DNA of 64,000 nt, taken from positions 620,001 to 684,000 of the forward strand of contig CAVOOM010000007.1 of NCBI GenBank assembly GCA_963697565.1. The letters run 5' to 3'. Within the stretch, counting starts at the first letter, position 1. Each line of letters starts with the position of its first letter. The notes beneath the pieces were generated by a model that worked only from the letters and a program-made list of their open reading frames with translations, was not told where the DNA came from and did no database searches. The position numbers and the translations under genes are program-made. The DNA is from CAWFSE01 sp963697565 (GTDB lineage: Bacteria > Actinomycetota > Actinomycetes > CAVWCF01). This document shows, one piece after another, positions 18,015 to 26,380 of this stretch.

Positions 18015-19326
18015 CAGCCCGCCAACGACGCGACGTCGGAGCGCCAGGCGGCGAGCAGCACGTCGGCCTCCACGCCCAGGACCGACCGGGAGGCGGCCGC
18101 GACGTTGGCGGCCGGGTCGGCCGCGCCTGCGTCGACCGCACGGTAGAAGGCGACGAGCGCGTCGCGCCCGTACCGCTCGGCGATCGCCCGGCAGGCGAGA
18201 TGTCCGAGCGCGTACGCGGCGGGCGCCGCCACGCTGCCGGCCGTGAAGTCCGCATCCGGCGGCCACGCGTCCGGCGTCCCCGACCGCCGCACCGCGTCCA
18301 GCCCCTCGGAGGTCGCGATCCGCAGCGCCACCCCGGAGTCGGTGAAGCCGACGTAGTCGGCGAAGCCCTCCTTCAACCACAGCGGCGACGCCAGGGAGGT
18401 CGGCGCCCTGGTCACCACATGCGTCAGCTCGTGGGCCAACACGATGCCGCGGGCCTTCGGGCCCCAGCGCCTCCAGGGTCGCGGGGTTGAGGTACAGCCG
18501 GGCCACCCCGCCCGGGCCACCAGAGGTGAGGGCGGCCACCTCAGACCAACCCGACGGGTCGGTGCCCAGCAGCGCCCCCAGCTGCTCCGAGCGGCCGGGC
18601 ACCACCATCAGCGCCCCGTCGGCGTCGGCCGGCCCCCAGACCGACTCCACCCTGCCCCAGGCGGCGTCCAACTGCGGCGCGAGGCGACCAACCGGTCCGG
18701 ACGCCGGCCAGCCCCACCACCACCGAGCGTGTGCCGCGGACCACCTCCAGCGGGCCGTACTGCCAGATCTGCGTCGAACGCGTCAAGCCGTCCGCGGGCT
18801 CGTCGCCCGCCAGCCGCCATCCCCCGGGATCCAGCACCATCGCCATCGGCGCAGCCACCACGGCATCAGAGCGGTCGACGCCGCAATGCGGTAGTTGAGC
18901 CTGGCCTGGACCGAGGCCTCGGTCGCGTCAGCGGCACCCGCCGTCGGCTGGGCGTCCAGCAGGTCGTAGCGGAACACGCTCGGCCCCAAGGCGGCGAGCG
19001 CGGCGAACTCCGCGGCCTGCTGGGCCTGCAGCTCGGGCCGGGCCGCGAACACCGCCAGGTAGCCCGCCGCATCGCCCGCCAGGACCGCGGCGGCGCGGCG
19101 GTCCAACAGGGCCTTGGCCTCGGCCTGCAGCCGATCTGCAGCGCGCAGCCCCGGCCGCGGCGCATCCGACTCGCGCTCGCGCGGGGCCGCCGAGGCGCCG
19201 AGGTCGACAGCCGTCCGCGGACCGCTCGGCCAGCCAGCGCCCCATCGAAAGCCCGGCCGCCGCGTCGGCCACCAGGACGAGCGCCGCCACCGGCACCGCC
19301 ACGAAGCGAAGCCGGCGCGAGATCAC
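18014..19326 (-). CDS. peptidase MA-like gluzincin metallohydrolase (frameshifted)
   Basis: Secreted or membrane-anchored zinc hydrolase. GTG 19326 begins an N-terminal membrane anchor (LRFVAVPVAALVLVADAAAG). A helical region follows (AAAVLAGDAAGYLAVFAARP), then the C-terminal catalytic domain: VLAHELTHVVT (HExxH, about 18430) and, 20 residues on, WLKEGFADYVG, giving the gluzincin third ligand Glu. Frame changes near 19150, 18860, 18680 and 18470. The stop at 18014-18016 overlaps the M48 start. The natural substrate is unknown. A clear -10-like TACCCT lies 6 nt upstream of the GTG. Confidence 0.72.
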
Positions 19327-19332
19327 CCGCCC

Positions 19333-19338
19333 AGGGTA
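19333..19338 (-). promoter_or_regulatory. -10-like hexamer for the gluzincin-M48 operon
   Basis: TACCCT on the minus strand, spacer GGGCGG, then GTG 19326. Matches TANNNT and the leaderless pattern. Confidence 0.5.
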
Positions 19339-19378
19339 GGCGGCGAGTCCGGGCTGCCCAAGGCAACGTGGGCAAAGG

Positions 19379-19412
19379 CCAGGGGCGCCCCCGCAACGGG
19401 AGGCGCCCCTGG
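19379..19412 (-). terminator. strong hairpin terminator after NlpC/P60 gene
   Basis: 11-bp perfect stem CCAGGGGCGCC / GGCGCCCCTGG with a 12-nt loop, about 20 nt after the TAG at 19430-19432. It separates this gene from the metalloprotease operon on the same strand. Confidence 0.75.
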
Positions 19413-19429
19413 TACTGCTTGCGAGAGGG

Positions 19430-20549
19430 CTACGGCCGGACCGCGCCCGAGTACGACATCGAGCCGACCGGGAGCCATCCGGACCCCGGTCGAGGGATTG
19501 GCCGCATGCACGATCATGCCGCCGCCGACGTAGATGCCGACGTGCGAGATCGGGCTGTAGTAGAAGACCAGGTCGCCGGGCTGCAGATCCCCGCGCCCGA
19601 CCCGGGTGCCCGACCCGTACTGGGCCCGCGAGGAGTGCGGCAGGCCGACGCCCGCGGCACCCCACGCCCGCATGGTGAGGCCCGAGCAGTCGTAGGAGTT
19701 CAGCCCGGTGGCGCCGTAGACGTAGCGCTTGCCGACCTGCGCCATCGCGAAGGAGACGGCCTGGGCGGCGCGGCCGGAACCGGCCGAGGGCGCGGCGGCA
19801 GCGGGTCGAGACTGGTCGCGCGAGGGACGGGACGCCGCGGCGACCCGGGCCGCCTCGGCGGCAGCGGCACGCTGCGCGGCGATGCGGGCGGAGGCCTCGC
19901 GGGCCTTCTGAGCCGCGATCTCGGCCTGGCGCTTGCGCTCGGCCTCGAGGCGCTGGCGCTCCTCCTCCTTGAGGGTGTTGAGCACCCGCTCGGTCTCGGC
20001 CAGGCTGCCGTCGACGGCCTTCTTGTTGGCGGCCATCTGCTGCTCAAGGGCGGCCAGCGACTCCTGCTGGGCGGCCGCGGCGATCTTGTCGTTCGACAAC
20101 TGCTGCTTGGCGACACCGACCCGCCGCAGGACCTCGCCCTGGTGACGGGCCACGCCGTCGAGCGCGGACGCCTGGGAGAGGAAGCGCGCCGGGTCATCGG
20201 CGAGCAGCAGCTGCATGGTGTTGTCGAGGCCGCCGCCGCGGTAGGCGGTCGCGGCAAAGCCGCCGACGCTCGCCTTGAGCTTGGCCAGCTCGGCCTCACG
20301 GGCGGCGATCTGGTCGTTCAGCCCGGCCAGCGTGCGCTCGGCCTCATCGGCCTTGCCGCGGGCGTCGAGGTAGGCCTCGTTGGCGATCTCGGCCTTGTGC
20401 TCAAGGGCTTCGACCTGGGCCTGGACCTCGGCGATCGACCGCGAGGGGTCGGCGTGGGCGGCCGACGGCAGCATGGTGACGGCCACCGCGACGGACAGGC
20501 TGAACACAAGCGGCGCAGCCAAGCGGCGCGCGCGGGTGGGGGACGCCAC
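19430..20549 (-). CDS. secreted NlpC/P60 peptidoglycan endopeptidase
   Basis: About 370 residues: Sec signal peptide (LVFSLSVAVAVTMLPSAAHA, residues 14-33), a long coiled coil (about 35-230, rich in Glu/Ala/Gln), a short Pro/Ala linker and the NlpC/P60 domain. Catalytic Cys in LNSYDCSGLTMRAW, His in ISHVGIYVGGG, third residue in MIVHAANPS. Such proteins (RipA, PcsB-like) cleave stem peptides during cell separation. Near 19468 one extra G moves the frame; corrected, the protein ends MAPVGSMSYSGAVRP at the TAG. GTG start, AGGAG 8 nt upstream. A c-di-AMP riboswitch precedes it. Confidence 0.88.
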
Positions 20550-20555
20550 GAAGGC

Positions 20556-20720
20556 GGCTCCTGTCTTCCTCGTCCGCCTACCAGGTGAGCTGACGGGTTC
20601 GGGCGGGGAAGTCGCCCTACGACTGCGGCGTGCCGCGGTCGATTCACCCCAGGGAAGTGGTTCCCCGGCTCCGGCTCGCGCGCTTGGGATCGCCTTGCGC
20701 GTTCGCCAGACTCGGCGGTG
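20556..20720 (-). ncRNA. ydaO/yuaA-type (c-di-AMP) riboswitch
   Basis: Leader of the NlpC/P60 gene. Read on the minus strand it contains, in order, GAGCCGGGGAACCA, TGGGGTGAATCG, GTAGGGCGACTTCCC, GCCCGAACCCGTCAGCT and CACCTGGTAGGCGGACGAGG, ending just before the ribosome binding site. These are the conserved blocks of the ydaO RNA, known to bind c-di-AMP and to control cell-wall hydrolase genes in Actinobacteria. Edges are approximate. In this family c-di-AMP usually lowers expression. Confidence 0.85.
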
Positions 20721-20841
20721 GCACTCGCGCCGGCGGGGGGCCGACGGGGACGAGCACCTGATCCGGGACGGTATCCGAGGGGCCCCATCTGGAGCAATTC
20801 GCCCCGCCGCCGCGTCTCAGGTTCCGGACGATCAGCCAGCC

Positions 20842-21117
20842 CTACGGGGCCGGGTCTCGCGCCGGGCGCGCGGGCCGCTGGGCGGACAGCCGTCCGGGCC
20901 TCGGCTCGGCCAGGAGCCCACCGGCCCGCAGGACCTCGACGGCCGCCTGCTCCTCAGGCGCGAGTGCGGCGAAGGCCACCTCACGCACCGACCCGTCCGG
21001 CGCGTGGCCGGCCTCGCCGTCGACCCGCTCAAGCGGCGGGCCGCCCAGCAGCGCCGCCACGAAGCACCCTCCGCACGCCGAACCGCGCACGGAGCAGCTG
21101 TCGCAGTCGATGAGCAC
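20842..21117 (-). CDS. small Cys-containing conserved protein
   Basis: About 91 residues beginning VLIDCDSCSVRGSACGGCFV, with four Cys in a CxxC-6-CxxC spacing that could bind a metal or Fe-S cluster. Then FAALAPEEQAAVEVLRAGGL and a basic, Pro-rich tail. GTG 21117 is preferred because GGAGG lies 8 nt upstream; GTG 21126 (VRVVLIDC) is also in frame but too close to it. I recall short proteins of this shape beside NlpC genes in Actinobacteria, but know no function. Confidence 0.6.
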   Translation of the reverse strand: MLIDCDSCSVRGSACGGCFVAALLGGPPLERVDGEAGHAPDGSVREVAFAALAPEEQAAVEVLRAGGLLAEPRPGRLSAQRPARPARDPAP

Positions 21118-21256
21118 GACCCTCACCTCCCTCGTCCAGGCCTGGTGGCCCGATGCCGAGGACGCTAGGGAGGCCCTCCGACAGTTTCGGCCGGCGCGGC
21201 TGTCAAGGGGTCGGCCACCAGGGCCGCCCGGGCAGGGCCAGATCCCGAGGATCGGC

Positions 21257-22566
21257 TCAGCCCCGCCCGAGCAGGCGCAGCAGGGCCGCCGAGGCGACCG
21301 GGCGGGCGCCGGAACGGGCGACCCCGTCGGCGACCTCCCGGTCACTGCTCACGACGACCACCACCCGTCCCGGCGGCTCGGCCGCAGCCAGTCGGCGGAT
21401 CAGCTCGTCGGCGATCTCCCCCGACCGGCTGAAGAGCACCCGCAGCCCGCGGGCCGCCAGCCCCGGCGCGGCGCCGCCCGCGTCGGCCCCGTCGAAGACG
21501 CAGGTCACCTCGGCGCCGGTGCGGGCCGCCAGCGCCGCAAGCCCCGTCACCAGGCGGTCGCGCTGCTGCTCCAGGGGCAGCTCGCCGTAACCGGACTTCG
21601 TCACGTTGTAGCCGTCGACGATCAGGTGGGCCTGTGGCAGAGCCAGCAACTCGTCGAGGCGGGCCGGGTCGTCGGTCGACCGCGCCCGCGCCCCTGGGCC
21701 GGTGACGGCGCCCGGCAGGTCCGCGGTGGCGGCGACGACATCCCCGGGAAGGACCGCCGCCGGGGGCAGCCCCAGCTCGCGGCGCAGGCCCAGGGCCGCC
21801 TCGGTCACGGTTTCGAGCAGCAGCGTGGCGCGGGCGTCGGCCAGCGCCCGGCCCTCGCGGACCCGGGCCCGCGCGGCGTCCGCCGCGGCCTCGGCGGCGG
21901 CCCGCGCCGCCGTCTGGCGGCCGAGTTCGGCCCGCACCTCGGCCAACTCGGCGAGCCGATCGGCCGCCTGCTGCTCCGCTGCGGCCACCGCCGTCCTGGC
22001 CTGCGCCTCTTCGCGGCCGCTGGCCGCGCGGACCTCGCGCAGCTCCCGGCGCACCCGGGCCATCTCTCGGCGGGCCTCAGCGAGCTCGCCGCGCACCTCC
22101 GCCGCATCCGCGCGGGCCATCGGCGAGATCCCGCTCAAGCCGGGCCCAACGGGTGTCCTCGGCCCGCTCCCCCTGGGCGCGCGCCACGTCCGCCTCCTGG
22201 GCGGCGAGGGACGCGGCCGCGTCGGCGAGCCCGGCCTCCCACCCGTCGGGGCGGAGCACCCACAGGGCCGCGCCGACCAGGTCTGGCTCGAAGCCTGCCG
22301 GCGCCGGCTGCGCCCCCTCGAGGGCGTCCACCAGCGACGGGTGGTCGGCGCGCACCCGCTCGGCCACCTGCTGACGGAACACCGCGTCGCCCGCGACCGC
22401 TTGCTCGAGCTGGGCTCGCGCGCGACTTGCCAGGCGAGCCGGGGCGAACGAGGCCACCCGTTTGAGCCGGGGCGGCACATCCGCCGGCGGCAGGGCCCGG
22501 AGCGCGTCCGCCGCCCATCGGACGACCTGGTCGAGGACCGCGCCCGGGCGGCCCGGCCGCCGTCAC
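21257..22566 (-). CDS. NYN-domain (YacP-like) RNA-associated protein (frameshifted)
   Basis: About 435 residues. N-terminal helical region (PRLKRVASFAPARLASRARA; QQVAERVRADHPSLVDALEG), a long Ala/Arg/Glu coiled coil (about residues 140-250) and a C-terminal NYN/PIN-like domain: HLIVDGYNVTKSGYGELPL then EQQRDRLVTG, TGAEVTCVFDGADAG and VVVSSDREVADGV with the acidic residues of the putative nuclease site. Frame changes near 22540 and 22130. GTG 22566 overlaps the stop of the CoA-transferase gene (GTGTGA), so translation is coupled. Likely an RNA-processing nuclease, by family analogy. Confidence 0.72.
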
Positions 22567-23822
22567 ACCGCCCCCGCGTCGCGGAGCCGCTGCACCTCGG
22601 CGGCCCCGAGGCCGACCCGCTCGGCGACCGCGTCGAGGTCGGCGCCGAGACCCGGAGCCTCGCGCCCGGCCGCGGCCGGCGACCCGGGAAGGCGTGGGAC
22701 GGCGCCCACCCGGGTGAAGGTCGAGCCGTCGGCGAGGGTCACGTCCTCGACGAGCCCGCGGGCCCGCGCCTGCTCGTCGGCGAAGAACTCCGCGACGTCG
22801 AGCACGGGGGTGACGCAGGTGTCCTCGGCGGCCAGCAGATGCGTCCACGCATCCCGGGTGTCGCCCAGGAACACCGCGGCGAGGGCGGCGCGCAGCTCGC
22901 CCTGCCGGTCGGGGACGTACTGCAGGGCGATCAGGTCCTCCCGGTCGATCAGGACGCAGATGCGCGCGAAGAACTTGGGCTCCAAGGCGCCGACAGCGAG
23001 GTACCTGCCGTCGGCGCAGCGATACGTGCCGTAGCAGGCGAGCGCCCCGGTGAGGTGGTCCACCGGCGAGGGGGCCTCGCCTGACACTCCGGCCGCCCCT
23101 GCCGCCAGGGTCAGCAGCGACGCGACGCCATCGAGCATGGCCACATCGCAGTGCTGCCCGGCGCCGGTCGCGTCGCGCACCCGCAGGGCCGCCAGGGTCG
23201 CGACGACCGCCTGCAGCCCGGCCGAGAGGTCCCCGACTTGGAGGTACGGGGTTGCGGGACCGGCCTCGCCAGATCCGTCACCCGGCCCAGGGCCGCGGCC
23301 CAAGGAAAGGGCGCCGGAGAGCGCCTGCACATTGAGGTCGTGCGCCGGGCGGCCGGCGTACGGCCCCTGCTGCCCGTACGCCGTGATCGACACCAGGACG
23401 AGCCGGGGGTTGCGGGCCGACAGCGCGGCCCAGCCCAGCCCCAGCCGGTCCAGCACCCCGGGGCGGAAGGACTCGAGGACCACGTCGCTGTCGACGGCGA
23501 GGTCGGCCACCAGCGCGCGGCCGTCGGGATGCTTGAGGTCGGCGGTGATCGACCGCTTGCCGCGGTCCAGGGCGAGGTGGCCGCCGCTCTGCCCGGTGGC
23601 GGCCAGCGGCGGCAGGTACCGCGTGGGGTCGCCGCCCTGGCGGTCCTCCACCTTGACGACGTCGGCGCCCAGGTCGGCGAGCAGCATCGAGGCGTACCCG
23701 CCGGGCAGCATCCGGGTCAGGTCCAGCACGCGCACACCGCGCAGGGGCGGGTCGGCGGCGGTCGGCTCAGCAGGCGAAGGCAGCGTCGGTCGGGCGGTCT
23801 GGTCGGCGGGGTCCCCGGTCAT
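22563..23822 (-). CDS. CaiB/BaiF family CoA-transferase (AMACR-like)
   Basis: 419-residue type III CoA-transferase or alpha-methylacyl-CoA racemase. Motifs: LRGVRVLDLTRMLPGGYASM, LLADLGADVVKVEDRQGGDP, LDRGKRSITADLKHPDGRAL, VVLESFRPGVLDRLGLGW and the catalytic Asp in YLQVGDLSAGLQA. Frame intact. The 2-methylacyl-CoA racemase role and the acyl-CoA transferase role cannot be separated by reading. It is followed by the NYN gene with a 4-nt overlap. Confidence 0.85.
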   Translation of the reverse strand: MTGDPADQTARPTLPSPAEPTAADPPLRGVRVLDLTRMLPGGYASMLLADLGADVVKVEDRQGGDPTRYLPPLAATGQSGGHLALDRGKRSITADLKHPDGRALVADLAVDSDVVLESFRPGVLDRLGLGWAALSARNPRLVLVSITAYGQQGPYAGRPAHDLNVQALSGALSLGRGPGPGDGSGEAGPATPYLQVGDLSAGLQAVVATLAALRVRDATGAGQHCDVAMLDGVASLLTLAAGAAGVSGEAPSPVDHLTGALACYGTYRCADGRYLAVGALEPKFFARICVLIDREDLIALQYVPDRQGELRAALAAVFLGDTRDAWTHLLAAEDTCVTPVLDVAEFFADEQARARGLVEDVTLADGSTFTRVGAVPRLPGSPAAAGREAPGLGADLDAVAERVGLGAAEVQRLRDAGAV

Positions 23823-23828
23823 GGGCCC

Positions 23829-23834
23829 ATGATC
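23829..23834 (-). promoter_or_regulatory. -10-like hexamer for CoA-transferase gene
   Basis: GATCAT, spacer GGGCCC, then ATG 23822 on the minus strand. Leaderless pattern; position 1 differs from TANNNT. Confidence 0.35.
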
Positions 23835-23859
23835 GCGCCTCGCGCGCGGGCCAGCTGGG

Positions 23860-24117
23860 TCACCCCTCGGTCGGAACCGGACCGCCCGCCTCGGGGCGCG
23901 CCACCAGCTCGACCCGGTCCGCGGCGTCGCACCAGCGGCAGCGGATCGAGACGACCTCCTCTGCCAGCACCTCGCGCTCCTCGACGGTCGGCTCTCCCGA
24001 CAGGTCGAGGTGGACGTACTCGCGGACCCGGCTGGCCCGGACGACGTCGAAGCGGGTCAGGTTGCCGCACTGCATGCAGCGCCAACGGGTGTCGGCGGTG
24101 GGGACGGGGGCGGGCAC
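23860..24117 (-). CDS. zinc-ribbon-like small protein
   Basis: 85 residues with two CxxC pairs: WRCMQCGNLTRFDVV and IRCRWCDAADRVEL, spaced about 40 residues, as in zinc ribbons. Between them is an acidic stretch (SGEPTVEEREVLAEEVV). GTG 24117 has AGGAGG 4 nt upstream. I know similar short actinobacterial proteins but no function; a nucleic-acid-binding or protein-interaction role is only a guess. Divergent from the exonuclease/UvrC-N gene. Confidence 0.7.
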   Translation of the reverse strand: MPAPVPTADTRWRCMQCGNLTRFDVVRASRVREYVHLDLSGEPTVEEREVLAEEVVSIRCRWCDAADRVELVARPEAGGPVPTEG

Positions 24118-24196
24118 GGATCCTCCTGGGGCCGACGATGAGGCGGCGCCCAGGCTACGGGCCGCGCGCCTCGCCGATCCGGTCGGACCCCCCGCC

Positions 24197-24202
24197 TACC
24201 GT
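24197..24202 (+). promoter_or_regulatory. -10-like hexamer for exonuclease fusion gene
   Basis: TACCGT followed by GGCGGC and ATG 24209. Good TANNNT match with a 6-nt spacer; no ribosome binding site, hence a leaderless mRNA is likely. Confidence 0.5.
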
Positions 24203-24208
24203 GGCGGC

Positions 24209-26035
24209 ATGCCAGCACCGGCCCTACGAGCACTGGCGGGCGGGCCCGAGGCCGCGCCCCGCGCCGCCGGGTCGGCCCCGCGGGGGGTCCAGGGGTCCTT
24301 CGACGAGCTGGGGACCCCCTTGCGCGAGGTGGTGTTCGTCGTCGTCGACCTCGAGACGACGGGCACCTCCCCCGATGGCGACGCCATCACCGAGATCGGG
24401 GCGGTCAAGGTGTGCGCTGGCGAGGTGCTCGGCGAGTTCCAGACCCTGGTCCGCCCGTCTGGGGCGATCCCCCCGTTCATCCAGGTGCTCACCGGGATCA
24501 CCGACGCGATGGTCGCCGACGCGCCGCGCATCGAGGCGGCGCTTCCGGCCTTCCTCGAGTTCGCCCGCGGCGCGGTGCTGGTCGCCCACAACGCGCCCTT
24601 CGACGTCGGCTTCCTCAAGGCGGCCTCGTCCCGCCACGGCATCGACTGGCCGCGGCCCGGGGTGGTCGACACCGCCCGGCTCGCCCGCCGTGTCCTGACC
24701 CGCGACGAGGCCCCCAACTGCCGGCTCGCCACCTTGGCCCGGCTCTTCCGGTCCAGCACCCAGCCGGTGCACCGCGCTCTGGCGGACGCGCGTGCGACGG
24801 TCGACGTGCTGCACGGGCTGCTTGAGCGGATCGGCAACGAGGGCGTGCACTCCCTCGATGAGCTGGAGACCTACTCCTCTCGGGTCTCCCCCGCCGTGCG
24901 CCGCAAGCGGCACCTCGCCGAGGGGCTGCCCTCCGCGCCCGGCGTCTACCTCTTCCTCGACGCCGAGGGCCGCGTGCTCTACATCGGCACCTCGCGCGAC
25001 CTGCGGTCGCGCGTGCGGTCGTACTTCACAGCCTCGGAGTCGCGCACCCGGATGGCCGAGATGGTCCGCCTGGCCGAGCGGGTCCAGGTTGTGCCGTGCG
25101 CCACCGCGCTGGAGGCCGAGGTCCGCGAGCTGCGGCTCATCGCCGAGCACAAGCCGCGCTACAACCGCCGGTCGCGCTTCCCCGAGCGCAGCATGTGGGT
25201 CGCCCTCACCGCCGAGCCCTTCCCGCGGCTGTCGGTGGTGCGCGAGGTGCGCGACGACGGTGGCGCCTACCTCGGCCCGTTCGGGTCCCGCCGGTCGGCC
25301 CTCGATGCCGTCGCCGCGCTGCACGAGGCCCTGCCGCTGCGCCAGTGCACTCCCCGGCTGCCAGCCGCGCCCACCCCGCGCTCCACCCGCCGGGCCTGCG
25401 CCCTGTACGGCATGGGCCGCTGCGGCGCTCCCTGCGAGGGGCTTGAGGACGTCGCGACCTACGAGGCGCACGTCGATGCCGCCCGCGCGGCCATCACCGC
25501 CGACGCCCGCGGCGTCCAGCGCTCGCTGGAAGACCGGATCACCCGGCTCGCCGCCGAGGAGCGGTACGAGGAGGCCGCCGAGCACCGCGACCGGCTGGCC
25601 GCCTGGGGCCGGGCGGCCGCCCGGGGCCAGCGGCTGGCCGCGCTGGCCCGCCTCGCCGAGGTGGTCGCCGCCCGACCAGACGGCGCGGGCTGGGAGTTTG
25701 CGGTGGTGCGCCACGGACGGCTGGCCGCGGCCGGCGCCTCGCCGGCCGGGGCGGACCCGCGCCCCTACGTCGATGCGCTGCGGCTCACCGCCGAGGTCGT
25801 CCGGGCGGCTCCTCCCCCGCTGCCGGCCGCCATCCCCGAGGAGGCCGAGCGCGTGCTGCGCTGGCTCGACGCCGACGGGGTGCGCCTCGTCCAGGTCGAA
25901 GCCGGCGATAGCGGCCCGGACGGCTGGTGCGAGCCGGCCTTCGGGGCGGGCGCCCTGCGTCCCCGTTTGGAGGCGGCGACCGCCCGCGCGGTGGGCGACG
26001 AGCGCGATCGGCGGCGGCTGCGGCCGACCCGCTGA
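24209..26035 (+). CDS. DEDDh exonuclease fused to a GIY-YIG (UvrC-N) nuclease
   Basis: 608-residue fusion. Residues about 35-210 form a DnaQ-like 3'-5' exonuclease (Exo I VFVVVDLETTGTSPDGDAIT, Exo II LVAHNAPFDVGFL, Exo III VHRALADARAT). About 235-320 is a GIY-YIG domain (APGVYLFLDAEGRVLYIGTS, then HKPRYNRRSRF) as in UvrC. A UvrB-binding-like region follows (RITRLAAEERYEEAAEHRDR), while the UvrC RNase H-like and HhH domains are absent. This architecture is known in mycobacteria (Rv2191). A role in DNA repair alongside UvrABC is likely. Frame intact. Confidence 0.85.
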   Translation: MPAPALRALAGGPEAAPRAAGSAPRGVQGSFDELGTPLREVVFVVVDLETTGTSPDGDAITEIGAVKVCAGEVLGEFQTLVRPSGAIPPFIQVLTGITDAMVADAPRIEAALPAFLEFARGAVLVAHNAPFDVGFLKAASSRHGIDWPRPGVVDTARLARRVLTRDEAPNCRLATLARLFRSSTQPVHRALADARATVDVLHGLLERIGNEGVHSLDELETYSSRVSPAVRRKRHLAEGLPSAPGVYLFLDAEGRVLYIGTSRDLRSRVRSYFTASESRTRMAEMVRLAERVQVVPCATALEAEVRELRLIAEHKPRYNRRSRFPERSMWVALTAEPFPRLSVVREVRDDGGAYLGPFGSRRSALDAVAALHEALPLRQCTPRLPAAPTPRSTRRACALYGMGRCGAPCEGLEDVATYEAHVDAARAAITADARGVQRSLEDRITRLAAEERYEEAAEHRDRLAAWGRAAARGQRLAALARLAEVVAARPDGAGWEFAVVRHGRLAAAGASPAGADPRPYVDALRLTAEVVRAAPPPLPAAIPEEAERVLRWLDADGVRLVQVEAGDSGPDGWCEPAFGAGALRPRLEAATARAVGDERDRRRLRPTR

Positions 26036-26055
26036 CGGGCCGCTCGCCACGGGAC

Positions 26056-26061
26056 TATCGT
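26056..26061 (+). promoter_or_regulatory. -10-like hexamer for RAM-domain gene
   Basis: TATCGT, 7 nt before ATG 26069, within the 33-nt gap after the fusion gene. No ribosome binding site is present. Confidence 0.5.
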
Positions 26062-26068
26062 CGCCGCC

Positions 26069-26347
26069 ATGGTCACCGCGATCGTCTTCGTGTCCGCAGA
26101 GGTCGGCCGGATCCCCGAGGTCGCCGAAGCCCTCGCCGATCTCCCCGGGGTGAGCGAGGTCTACTCGGTCACCGGCGATATCGACCTGGTGGCGATGGTG
26201 CGCGTCCGAGAGATCGACCAGCTCTCCTCGGTGGTCACCGAGGGGATCGACCGGGTCGAGGGCGTGCAGGGCACCGAGACCCACATCGCCTTCCGGGCGT
26301 ACTCCCGCCACGACCTGGATGCGGCGTTCGCCCTCGGCTCCGCGTAG
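26069..26347 (+). CDS. stand-alone Lrp/AsnC ligand-binding (RAM) domain protein
   Basis: 92 residues consisting only of the RAM effector-binding fold of Lrp/AsnC regulators (AIVFVSAEVGRIPEVAEALA; VYSVTGDIDLVAMVRV; GVQGTETHIAFRAY). The DNA-binding helix-turn-helix is absent. Stand-alone RAM proteins bind amino acids or modulate Lrp partners. Position next to trpD (convergent) is suggestive of amino-acid sensing but proves nothing. Confidence 0.8.
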   Translation: MVTAIVFVSAEVGRIPEVAEALADLPGVSEVYSVTGDIDLVAMVRVREIDQLSSVVTEGIDRVEGVQGTETHIAFRAYSRHDLDAAFALGSA

Positions 26348-26380
26348 GTCAGGCGTCGGGCGCTCCAGGCCCGGCTCGGC

